In this document: positions 18,534-26,507 of the stretch, piece after piece
Layout of the letters: every line of letters starts with the position of its first letter
Numbering within the stretch: position 1 is the stretch's first letter
NCBI GenBank assembly: GCA_023402845.1
Contig: JAEYFP010000005.1
Coordinates: forward strand, 12,173 to 76,172
Length of the DNA stretch: 64,000 bases
Reading direction: 5' to 3'
Source: Bacillota bacterium
GTDB taxonomy: Bacteria > Bacillota > Clostridia > Lachnospirales > Lachnospiraceae
Program-made: the position numbers and the translations under genes
The notes under the pieces: generated by a model
Databases searched by the model: none
What the model was told of the DNA's origin: nothing
The model's input: the letters and a program-made list of their open reading frames with translations, nothing else

Positions 18534-20360
18534 ATGTGCGGAATAGTAGGTTATATCGGTACAAAGCAGGCAGCTCCCATTTTGCTTGACGGGCTTGCAA
18601 AGCTCGAATACAGAGGATATGATTCGGCAGGAATGGCAGTCTATAATGGAACAGAGCTCAAGATGGTAAAGTCAATGGGGCGGCTCAAGGTACTTGAGGA
18701 GCTGACACACGGCGGCGCGACGCTGCCGGGAATTGTCGGTGTCGGACATACGAGATGGGCGACGCATGGGCAGCCCTCCGATTTGAATTCTCATCCTCAT
18801 TTTAATAAGCAGGGTACGATTGCCGTTGTTCACAACGGCATTATTGAAAATTATATGGCGCTGAAAAGCAAGCTGATCTCTAAGGGCTATGAATTTGTAT
18901 CGGAGACAGATACGGAGGTGCTTGCACACCTCATCGATTATTATTATAAAGGCAATCCGCTTGAAGCGATCACGAAGGTCATGCACCGAGTGGAGGGATC
19001 TTATGCGCTGGGAATTATGTTTGCGGAACATCCCGACCAGATTTTTGCTGTCCGTAAGGACAGTCCTCTGATTGTTGGGATGAGCGGAGACGGTTGCTTC
19101 ATCGCCTCTGACGTTCCGGCAATTTTAAAATATACGCGTGATGTATATTTTATCAACAATCAGGAGGTCGTCCGCCTGCGCGCCGACCATATGCATTTCT
19201 ATAATGTGGATGAGGAGGAGATGCAGAAGGAGCCGGTGCATATCGATTGGGATGCGGATGCTGCGGAAAAAGGCGGCTATGAGCATTTCATGCTCAAGGA
19301 AATGTATGAGCAGCCAAAGACTGTCAGGGACACATTCAGCCCGCGTGTCAAAGAGCATTCGATCGAAATTGAAGAACTGAATATGAGCGATGAAGAAGTT
19401 CTTACTCTTTCCAAAATACATATTGTGGCGTGCGGTTCAGCTTATCATGCGGGAGTTACCGGAAAATATGTCCTCGAAGGACTCGCACGGATTCCGGTAG
19501 AGGTGGATCTCGCCTCGGAATTTAGGTACAGGGATCCGATTCTTGAGGAAGGTGCGCTTGTGATTGTCATCAGCCAGTCCGGTGAAACGGCGGATACGCT
19601 TGCAGCTTTAAGAGAGGCACAGAAGCGCGGCGCCAAAGTGCTCGGTATTGTGAATGTTGTCGGCAGTTCAATCGCAAGAGAGGCGGATAATGTCATGTAT
19701 ACGTGGGCAGGACCGGAAATTGCAGTCGCTACAACAAAAGCTTATTCTGCCCAGTTGATTGCTCTATATTTGCTTGCGATGAAATTTGCATTTATAAAGA
19801 AAAAAATTTCTCAGAAGGAGCTGGACGGGATGCTTGCGGATTTGAAGAAGCTGCCCGAGCAGATCGAGATGCTGCTTTCCAATAAGGAGAAAATCCAGAA
19901 ATTTGCAAACCGCTATGTGGCCGCAAAGGATATCTTCTTTATCGGAAGGGGAATTGACTATGCGATTTCACTGGAAGGCTCTCTAAAACTGAAAGAAATT
20001 TCCTATGTGCACTCGGAGGCCTATCCGGCTGGAGAGTTAAAGCACGGCACAATTTCCCTGATTGAGGAGGGTACGCTTGTGACAGCAGTGCTGACACAAG
20101 AGGATTTATATAAAAAGACAATCAGCAATATTGTTGAGGTTAAGAGCAGAGGCGCCTTCGTACTTGCCGTAACAAATGAAGGCCATATGGATATTGAAAA
20201 GACGGCGGATTATGTGCTGTCTATTCCGCTGACGCATCGGTATTTTGCAAATTCGCTTGCGGTCATCCCGCTGCAGCTGTTTGCTTATTATGTGTCTGTA
20301 GGAAGGGGCTGTGACGTAGATAAGCCGCGTAACTTAGCAAAGTCAGTCACCGTAGAGTAA
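18534..20360 (+). CDS. glmS: Glutamine-fructose-6-phosphate aminotransferase
   Basis: 608 residues. Makes glucosamine 6-phosphate from fructose 6-phosphate and glutamine, the entry to UDP-GlcNAc. The mature N-terminal Cys2 follows Met in MCGIVGYIG; HTRWATHG and HNGIIEN complete the glutaminase site. Two SIS domains follow (CGSAYHAG, SQSGETADTL; GRGIDYA, SEAYPAGELKHG), ending in AKSVTVE. GGAGG precedes ATG 18534. The 45-bp gap after the glycosyltransferase has no room for a glmS ribozyme, and the sequence further upstream is coding. Confidence 0.97.
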   Translation: MCGIVGYIGTKQAAPILLDGLAKLEYRGYDSAGMAVYNGTELKMVKSMGRLKVLEELTHGGATLPGIVGVGHTRWATHGQPSDLNSHPHFNKQGTIAVVHNGIIENYMALKSKLISKGYEFVSETDTEVLAHLIDYYYKGNPLEAITKVMHRVEGSYALGIMFAEHPDQIFAVRKDSPLIVGMSGDGCFIASDVPAILKYTRDVYFINNQEVVRLRADHMHFYNVDEEEMQKEPVHIDWDADAAEKGGYEHFMLKEMYEQPKTVRDTFSPRVKEHSIEIEELNMSDEEVLTLSKIHIVACGSAYHAGVTGKYVLEGLARIPVEVDLASEFRYRDPILEEGALVIVISQSGETADTLAALREAQKRGAKVLGIVNVVGSSIAREADNVMYTWAGPEIAVATTKAYSAQLIALYLLAMKFAFIKKKISQKELDGMLADLKKLPEQIEMLLSNKEKIQKFANRYVAAKDIFFIGRGIDYAISLEGSLKLKEISYVHSEAYPAGELKHGTISLIEEGTLVTAVLTQEDLYKKTISNIVEVKSRGAFVLAVTNEGHMDIEKTADYVLSIPLTHRYFANSLAVIPLQLFAYYVSVGRGCDVDKPRNLAKSVTVE

Positions 20361-20398
20361 AAAGGTTAAAGTTATCGCAGAAATTTGAGGAGAATTTT

Positions 20399-21976
20399 AT
20401 GGCAGAAAACGAAAATAAAAAACAAGATGGAAACGAAATAGAAACGCACAGCCATAAAGAGGAATATGAAGATGTGTGCTATTTGTGCCGCCGTCCCGAA
20501 AGCGCGGCAGGAAGGATGTTCAAGCTGCCGAATAATATTTCCATTTGCTCGGACTGCATGCATAAGACGATGGATACGATGAACCAACTCGATTACCAGG
20601 GGATGTTTCCTGCTGCGCCGGAGGTGCCAAAGGGCACGAGCAAAGAGAAGGAGAACGAGAAGGAGCAAGAGGAACCGGACAAGGAACAGCAGCCGTATGT
20701 GCAGACCTTCCCTAATTTTCCGGGTATCAGCTTCATGAATATGTCTGATTTGCAGGGGATGCTTTCCAGCAAACAGAAAGTGAAGAAAAAGAAGGACGGA
20801 ACAGACGAGGAGAAAAAGCCCGCGATTGATATCAGGGAGATTCCTCAGCCGCATAAAATTAAGGCGAGTCTGGACGAATATGTGGTCGGACAGGAGCATG
20901 CGAAAAAGGTCATTTCCGTCGCTGTTTATAACCATTACAAGCGGGTAGCTTCGGAGTCGATGAAGGAAACTGAGTTTGACAGCCGCCTGCAGGATGTTGA
21001 AATCGAAAAATCCAATATGCTGATGATTGGACCGACAGGCTGTGGAAAGACATATCTTGTCAGGACGCTTGCAACGCTTCTGAACGTGCCGCTTGCCATT
21101 GCGGATGCGACTTCCCTGACGGAGGCCGGCTATATTGGTGATGACATTGAGAGTGTTGTTTCCAAGCTGCTTGCGGCAGCTGACAATGATGTGGAAAAGG
21201 CCGAGACCGGAATTATTTTTATCGATGAGATTGATAAGATTGCAAAAAAGAAAAATACGAATTCGAGGGATGTCAGCGGTGAAAGCGTGCAGCAGGGGAT
21301 GCTGAAGCTTTTAGAAGGCAGTGAGGTTGAGGTTCCGGTCGGGGCTAACAGCAAAAATGCGATGGTGCCGCTCACAACCGTTAACACAAAAAATATTTTA
21401 TTTATCTGCGGCGGGGCATTTCCCGACTTGGATGAAATTATTAAGCAGCGTTTAAGAAAACAGACTTCCATCGGTTTTAACGCCGAATTGAAGGATACGC
21501 TCGACAAGCGCAAGGATATTTTGCAGAATGTGACCGTTGAGGACATCAAAAAATTCGGCATGATACCGGAGTTCGTCGGAAGGCTGCCGATCATGTTTTC
21601 GATGCAGGGGCTTTCTCAGGAAATGCTTGTCGATATTTTACGCGAGCCCAAAAATGCAATTGTCAAGCAGTATCAGAAGCTGCTCGCGCTGGATGAGGTG
21701 CAGCTTGAATTTGAGGATGGGGCGCTGGATGAGATCGCGAAAAAAGCGATGGAAAAGGATACCGGCGCGCGGGCGCTGCGTTCCATAATTGAGGAATTTA
21801 TGCTTGACATCATGTACGAGATCCCGAAGGATGAAAATATCGGCAGGGTGACCATTACAAAAGATTACGTGCTTGGAAAAGGAGGTCCGCTGATCGATCT
21901 GCGCGGCGGTGATTTAAGCTTTTCGGAACGGGGAAAGCTCAAGGCGCTCGGAACAGCGCTTCCGGCAAACGGATAG
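20399..21976 (+). CDS. clpX: ClpX-type AAA+ unfoldase, divergent
   Basis: 525 residues, about 100 longer than usual ClpX because of an acidic/lysine-rich linker (about 70-145). A C4 zinc-binding domain (C27, C30, C50, C53) precedes the AAA+ module, with Walker A GPTGCGKT (211-218), Walker B IIFIDEID and pore loop AGYIGDD. The ClpP-docking loop IGF is present (near 358). The RKH substrate loop of standard ClpX is replaced by a segment reading GANSKNAMVP. clpP is not adjacent. It would unfold proteins for ClpP, possibly with altered substrate choice; it may be a second ClpX in this genome. Start has GAGGAG upstream. Confidence 0.88.
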   Translation: MAENENKKQDGNEIETHSHKEEYEDVCYLCRRPESAAGRMFKLPNNISICSDCMHKTMDTMNQLDYQGMFPAAPEVPKGTSKEKENEKEQEEPDKEQQPYVQTFPNFPGISFMNMSDLQGMLSSKQKVKKKKDGTDEEKKPAIDIREIPQPHKIKASLDEYVVGQEHAKKVISVAVYNHYKRVASESMKETEFDSRLQDVEIEKSNMLMIGPTGCGKTYLVRTLATLLNVPLAIADATSLTEAGYIGDDIESVVSKLLAAADNDVEKAETGIIFIDEIDKIAKKKNTNSRDVSGESVQQGMLKLLEGSEVEVPVGANSKNAMVPLTTVNTKNILFICGGAFPDLDEIIKQRLRKQTSIGFNAELKDTLDKRKDILQNVTVEDIKKFGMIPEFVGRLPIMFSMQGLSQEMLVDILREPKNAIVKQYQKLLALDEVQLEFEDGALDEIAKKAMEKDTGARALRSIIEEFMLDIMYEIPKDENIGRVTITKDYVLGKGGPLIDLRGGDLSFSERGKLKALGTALPANG

Positions 21977-22027
21977 TGGTGTTTGATTAAGTTTCCGATG
22001 GTCCTTCCCAATGAATAAACTATTAAG

Positions 22028-22066
22028 AACAGCATTCGTACCCTTCGGGGTTGGATGCTGTTTTTG
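22028..22066 (+). terminator. Rho-independent terminator after clpX
   Basis: The arms begin AACAGCAT and end ATGCTGTT around ACCC-TTCG-GGGT, followed by TTTTT. The stem has a small internal loop. It ends the glmS/clpX stretch before the S8 protease gene. Confidence 0.85.
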
Positions 22067-22147
22067 TGTAATAGGAAGGCGGAAACAAAACAGAGAACAT
22101 GAATATAGTAAAATAAGTGATTTTTTGATGGAAGGGTAAAGCGCCTT

Positions 22148-23956
22148 ATGCCTGAAGAATGCCGCCGGATGATTATGTCAGAGGATTACTATGATTTTAT
22201 ACTATATGAAATGCAGTTAAGAATCGGTACGGTGTCAAATGTGGAGGAAGGCTACTGTATCCAGAACCTGGAGTATAATTTCTATAACATGTATGTTTCA
22301 AGTCAGGGACTTCCTCCCCTTAATTTTGAAAACTATACTTATTCAAATATTCCGAATCTTTACGGTCTTGTGCAGGATATGAGTGATGTTTTGCAGGCGG
22401 AAGATGCAAACGCCGTAACTCCAAGGGATGTGACAGACCCGGAAAGCCTGCTGGACTATGAATCTCTCTCAAGCAGCGGAATTCTGGATTTGCAGGCTTC
22501 ACAGCTTAGTCTAAAGGGCAGAGGTGTTCTAATCGGATACCTCGACACCGGTATCGATTATCCAAATCCGGTCTTTCGCTACAGTGACGGTTCCAGCAGA
22601 ATCGCTGCAATATGGGATCAGACGATACAGACCGGAAATAAACCCGAGCTGTTTGATTACGGAAGTGAATATATGAGAGAAGACATTAACCGCGCCTTAA
22701 GAAGTGAGAATCCTTATGAAATTGTGCCGAGCAGAGATGAAAACGGGCACGGAAGTGCGATGGCGGGTGTGCAGGCCGCACCGGAGGCGACAATCGCAAT
22801 GGTGAAGCTAAAGCCGGCGAAGCAATATCTGCGTGATTTCTATTGTGTCAGGGAGGGGGCGGTAGCTTATGCCGAAACGGATCTGCTGACGGCACTGAAA
22901 TATTTGGATGATTTGGCAGACCGCCTCGATATGCCTCTTGTAATTGTTGTGGGTCTGGGTACCAATTTGGGAGACCATAGCGGGAGCTCTATATTGGCGG
23001 GCTATTGCGAATATCTGCTGGAAAACACCGGAAGGGCAATCGTAGTCGCAGGCGGCAATGAAGGGAATGCGAGGCATCATTATTTCGGTGAGATGAGCGG
23101 CTTTCAAAATGAAAGCGGGGGAGCAGGTCCGCCGGGCGTGACACAGGAAGTAGAGTACCGGAGCGTGGAAATCAGAGTAGGTGACAATGAAGAGCAGTTT
23201 ATGCTGGAGCTTTGGGGCGGAAGGCCCGATATCTATTCTGTTTCGGTGCGTTCTCCGGGAGGCGAAACGGTTCCTCGCATTCAGGCGAGAAGAAGCCTGA
23301 GTGTGCAATACAGTTTTCTGTATGAGGCGACAGTAATCAATGTTGATTACGTAATTGCGGAAACGCGGACGGGAGCGGAACTGATTATGATCCGGTTTCA
23401 TAATCCGACACCGGGTATCTGGACGATTGGTGTCTATGCGGAGGGAAGCGAAATGACATTTCCCCTCGCGGGGAATGTCATCCAGACGTTCCATATATGG
23501 CTTCCGATCAATACGTTTATTTCGGATGAAACCTATTTTCTGCTTCCGAACCCTGATGTGACGCTGACGGGGCCGGCTAACGGAGCCGGACCGCTGACAG
23601 TAAGCACCTATCAGGCTTCCAATGACAGCTTTTATGTCCGGTCGGGAAGAGGCTTCACCAGGATGGGCAGAATTAAACCCGATTTGGCCTCTCCCGGCGT
23701 CAATGTGTTGACTGTAGGCGGAAGGCGGAGTGCCTCCTGCATGGCCGCCGCAATTGCCGGCGGGGCGCTCGCACAATACTTGGAGTGGGCTGTCGTGCAG
23801 GGGAATGCGCCTTATTTTCGGATGAACGATATGAAATATTACTTGTACAGGGGAGCCGAGCGCAGCAATCTGCTCACTTATCCAAACAATCTGTGGGGTT
23901 ACGGCCGTCTCAATATTAAAGGTGCTTTTGATGCAATGCGGGCGCTTTTGATCTGA
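22148..23956 (+). CDS. S8 family serine protease (clostridial Csp-like subtilase)
   Basis: 602 residues without a signal peptide. The catalytic triad is visible: Asp133 in YLDTGIDY, His201 in ENGHGSAMAG and Ser530 in SASCMAAAIAGG, where SAS replaces the usual GTS. A long insertion of about 250 residues between His and Ser is typical of the Csp-like subtilases that in clostridia process spore-germination proteins. An N-terminal region of about 120 residues could act as a prodomain. It is monocistronic: terminators stand on both sides. A link to germination is only inferred from the family. Confidence 0.88.
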   Translation: MPEECRRMIMSEDYYDFILYEMQLRIGTVSNVEEGYCIQNLEYNFYNMYVSSQGLPPLNFENYTYSNIPNLYGLVQDMSDVLQAEDANAVTPRDVTDPESLLDYESLSSSGILDLQASQLSLKGRGVLIGYLDTGIDYPNPVFRYSDGSSRIAAIWDQTIQTGNKPELFDYGSEYMREDINRALRSENPYEIVPSRDENGHGSAMAGVQAAPEATIAMVKLKPAKQYLRDFYCVREGAVAYAETDLLTALKYLDDLADRLDMPLVIVVGLGTNLGDHSGSSILAGYCEYLLENTGRAIVVAGGNEGNARHHYFGEMSGFQNESGGAGPPGVTQEVEYRSVEIRVGDNEEQFMLELWGGRPDIYSVSVRSPGGETVPRIQARRSLSVQYSFLYEATVINVDYVIAETRTGAELIMIRFHNPTPGIWTIGVYAEGSEMTFPLAGNVIQTFHIWLPINTFISDETYFLLPNPDVTLTGPANGAGPLTVSTYQASNDSFYVRSGRGFTRMGRIKPDLASPGVNVLTVGGRRSASCMAAAIAGGALAQYLEWAVVQGNAPYFRMNDMKYYLYRGAERSNLLTYPNNLWGYGRLNIKGAFDAMRALLI

Positions 23957-23959
23957 CAG

Positions 23960-23991
23960 TTTTCCGGCATAGGCGCCTGCGGAAAATTTTT
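23960..23991 (+). terminator. Rho-independent terminator after S8 protease
   Basis: Arms TTTTCCG and CGGAAAA enclose a loop with GGCGCC and run into TTTTT. It begins 4 bp after the stop codon of the protease gene. Confidence 0.8.
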
Positions 23992-24021
23992 GGAAACGAC
24001 TCCCTTATTTGCAGTTCCCGC

Positions 24022-24050
24022 TTGTCAACAGACGGGGAAAAGGGTATGAT
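24022..24050 (+). promoter_or_regulatory. Sigma-A promoter for the lspA-like gene
   Basis: TTGTCA, a 17-bp spacer, then TATGAT; each box differs from consensus at one position. The -10 box overlaps an in-frame ATG at 24046, so translation from there is unlikely. This supports the downstream ATG at 24097. Confidence 0.8.
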
Positions 24051-24096
24051 AAATACAGTTGAGAGGGGATTTAACTGTGATAGGAGACAGGAGCTT

Positions 24097-24543
24097 ATGC
24101 TGTATAGTCTGATTTCAATTTTGATATTTGGTATCGACAGTAAAATTAAGCACGAGGTGGAACTGAATCTGAAGTCGGGAAGTGAGAAAAGTGCCTGCGG
24201 CGGCCGGCTGCTTATCAGAAAGCATCATAATAGAGGGATCATGCTGAATGTACTGGATGCGCATCAAAAGCTGACGGCGGTCGTTTCGGCGGGGCTGACC
24301 GTTTTTCTTGTGCTGTTCGGTACGGATACATTTGCTGACAAAGACAGGAGCAAAGCGGAAAAGCTTGGCTTTGCTTTCCTGATCGGAGGCGCACTCAGCA
24401 ATACGCTGGATCGGATAACACGTGGATATGTTGTCGATTATGTGAGCTTCCGTGTTAAATGGAAGAAATTCCAAAATATTGTATTTAATATTTCTGATTT
24501 TTTTATTATGGCGGGAGCATGTCTGACCTCCCTGTTTCGTTAA
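24097..24543 (+). CDS. lspA: Signal peptidase II (LspA-like)
   Basis: 148 residues. It would cleave signal peptides of prolipoproteins in the membrane. Hydrophobic segments plus the family motifs are present: HHNRGIMLN (for NxGxxF), LIGGALSNTLDR with catalytic Asp105, VVDYVSF, and FNISDFF with catalytic Asp134. The motifs are slightly degenerate (SNTLD rather than GNLID), so it may be a second, divergent LspA. ATG 24097 follows CAGGAG; longer in-frame starts fall in or before the promoter. Confidence 0.78.
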   Translation: MLYSLISILIFGIDSKIKHEVELNLKSGSEKSACGGRLLIRKHHNRGIMLNVLDAHQKLTAVVSAGLTVFLVLFGTDTFADKDRSKAEKLGFAFLIGGALSNTLDRITRGYVVDYVSFRVKWKKFQNIVFNISDFFIMAGACLTSLFR

Positions 24544-24551
24544 ATAAGAAA

Positions 24552-24580
24552 TTGACAAGAAGTTCTTATTTTAATGAAAT
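24552..24580 (+). promoter_or_regulatory. Probable promoter for the hydrogenase unit
   Basis: Perfect -35 TTGACA, a 17-bp spacer and a weaker -10 TGAAAT, about 80 bp before ATG 24657. The gap between is A/T-rich. Confidence 0.5.
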
Positions 24581-24656
24581 GATATGCACATTTTCACATA
24601 AGGTATCAGGTAGCTATGTAAAAAATACTTCTATATATTTATGTGAGGGATAAACT

Positions 24657-26507
24657 ATGAGCCGATTGAAAATCAGTACCCCAAATCAAGCGCAGCTTAC
24701 GGTGGAACGGTTGTATAAGGATCTGGAGAGACATATTGTCGCCAGTCCTCCCGGACTATGCCCGGTGGATCTGCAGCTCTCTTTTCTGAGGATCTGTCAT
24801 GCACAGACCTGTGGTAAGTGCGTTCCCTGCCGTGTAGGGTTGCTGCAGCTTACAAAAATGCTGGAAGATGTTTTGGAGAACCGCGCCACTCCGGCCACGC
24901 TGGAACTCATGCAGAAAACTGCTCAAAGCATTGCCGATTCCGCGGACTGTGCGATCGGCTACGAGGCTGCAGGCATGGTGTTGACAGGTCTGAAGGGATT
25001 TCGTGAGGATTATCTTTATCACATCAAGCATGGCAAGTGTTCTTATGGTATCACCCAGCCTGTTCCCTGCGTGGCGTTATGTCCGGCCGGTGTGGATATT
25101 CCCGGATATATTGCGCTGGTTGGAGAAAAGAGGTATGCCGATGCAGTAACGCTGATTCGAAAGGATAATCCTTTCCCGACTGCCTGTGCGTTGATCTGCG
25201 AGCATCCATGTGAAGCCCGCTGCCGCCGCAATATGATTGACAGTTCCGTCAATATCCGAGGTATGAAGCGTATGGCAGTCGACAATGCCCGTGCCAACAC
25301 CGTTCCTGTTCCTGAAAAAGCTCCGTCTTCCGGCAAAAAGGTAGCAGTCATAGGCGGAGGCCCCGGCGGACTTTCGGCGGCTTATTATTTGGAGCTCATG
25401 GGTCATCATGCCGTTGTTTTTGAAGAAAAAGGAAAACTTGGAGGTATGCTTCGTTATGGCATTCCGAGCTACCGGTTCCCAAGGGAGCGTCTGGATGAAG
25501 ATATTGAAGCGATCCTTTCCGCGGGTGTGGAAGTACATAAAAATAAAAAAATCGGAGATGAAGCTGACGCGATTCCGCTTGACCGGCTGCGGAAAGAGTA
25601 TGATGCGGTTTATATTGCCATCGGCGCCCATATTGATAAAAAGATCGGCATAGAAGGGGAGGAATCGGAGGGTGTGATTTCTGCCGTGGAGATGCTTAGG
25701 AGCATCGGCGAAAATAATCCTCCTGATTTTACCGGCAAGCACGTTATGATAGTCGGCGGCGGCAATGTTGCCATGGACTGTACCCGTTCGGCGATCCGTC
25801 TGGGCGCAAGCAGGGTGGGGATTGCCTATCGAAGGAGATCGGAGGATATGACGGCTCTTCCTGAAGAGGTAGAGGGTGCCATAGCCGAGGGTGCTGAGCT
25901 CTATTCCCTTAACGCTCCCGTTAAAATTGAAGCAGGTTCGGACGGCAGGGTAGCCGCTATCTGGATTGCACCACAGATGATCGGTCCCATAGATGCATGG
26001 GGACGAGCCCGACCGATCAGGGCCGATCTGGAATTAGAACGGATTCCCTGCGATATCGTGGTGGTTGCTATCGGTCAGGGAATTGAAGCGTATCATTTTG
26101 AAGAGTCGGGAGTCCCCGTAAAAAGAGGTGTCATCGATGCCTTGAGCGAAAGCGGATTCCGCGATGTTCCCGGTGTTTTTGCGGGCGGAGATTGTGTGAC
26201 CGGGCCGGCCACTGTCATTCGTGCGATTGCGGCAGGCAAAGTTGCCGCGGCTAACATTGATGAATATCTGGGTTTCTGTCATACGATCAGCTGTGATGTG
26301 GAAATTCCGCAGGTAAATTACGAAGACAAGGAATTATGCGGCAGAATTAACCTGCGGGAACGAGAGGTTGGCAAACGCAGGAGCGACTTCGATGAGATCG
26401 AATGTACCATGACCGAGCAGGAAGCGGCACAGGAGGCAGGCAGATGTCTGCGCTGCGACCACTATGGGTATGGTAACCTGAAAGGGGGTCGGGCTGCAAT
26501 ATGGTAA
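24657..26507 (+). CDS. NuoF-type Fe-S / GltD-like NAD(P)-FAD oxidoreductase, hydrogenase partner
   Basis: 616 residues in three parts. Residues 45-115 match the 4Fe-4S segment of NuoF (TCGKCVPCRVG and a later DCAIG), without NuoF's FMN/NADH domain. Residues 130-215 resemble the N-terminal Fe-S region of GltD (CPAGVDIPGY, CEHPCEARCRR). The rest has FAD (VIGGGPGGLSAAYYLE) and NAD(P) (IVGGGNVAMDCTRSA) folds, ending with GVFAGGDCVTGPATV. It overlaps the hydrogenase gene by 7 bp, so it likely passes electrons between NAD(P)H and that enzyme. Direction and cofactor preference are unknown. Confidence 0.84.
   Translation: MSRLKISTPNQAQLTVERLYKDLERHIVASPPGLCPVDLQLSFLRICHAQTCGKCVPCRVGLLQLTKMLEDVLENRATPATLELMQKTAQSIADSADCAIGYEAAGMVLTGLKGFREDYLYHIKHGKCSYGITQPVPCVALCPAGVDIPGYIALVGEKRYADAVTLIRKDNPFPTACALICEHPCEARCRRNMIDSSVNIRGMKRMAVDNARANTVPVPEKAPSSGKKVAVIGGGPGGLSAAYYLELMGHHAVVFEEKGKLGGMLRYGIPSYRFPRERLDEDIEAILSAGVEVHKNKKIGDEADAIPLDRLRKEYDAVYIAIGAHIDKKIGIEGEESEGVISAVEMLRSIGENNPPDFTGKHVMIVGGGNVAMDCTRSAIRLGASRVGIAYRRRSEDMTALPEEVEGAIAEGAELYSLNAPVKIEAGSDGRVAAIWIAPQMIGPIDAWGRARPIRADLELERIPCDIVVVAIGQGIEAYHFEESGVPVKRGVIDALSESGFRDVPGVFAGGDCVTGPATVIRAIAAGKVAAANIDEYLGFCHTISCDVEIPQVNYEDKELCGRINLREREVGKRRSDFDEIECTMTEQEAAQEAGRCLRCDHYGYGNLKGGRAAIW

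Noticed and set aside
22808..23776. 322-codon open frame on the minus strand
   Set aside because: Lies entirely inside the S8 protease gene whose catalytic motifs are on the plus strand; composition is typical of an antisense frame.
25077..25742. 221-codon open frame on the minus strand
   Set aside because: Antisense to the GltD-like domain, whose FAD motif is intact on the plus strand.
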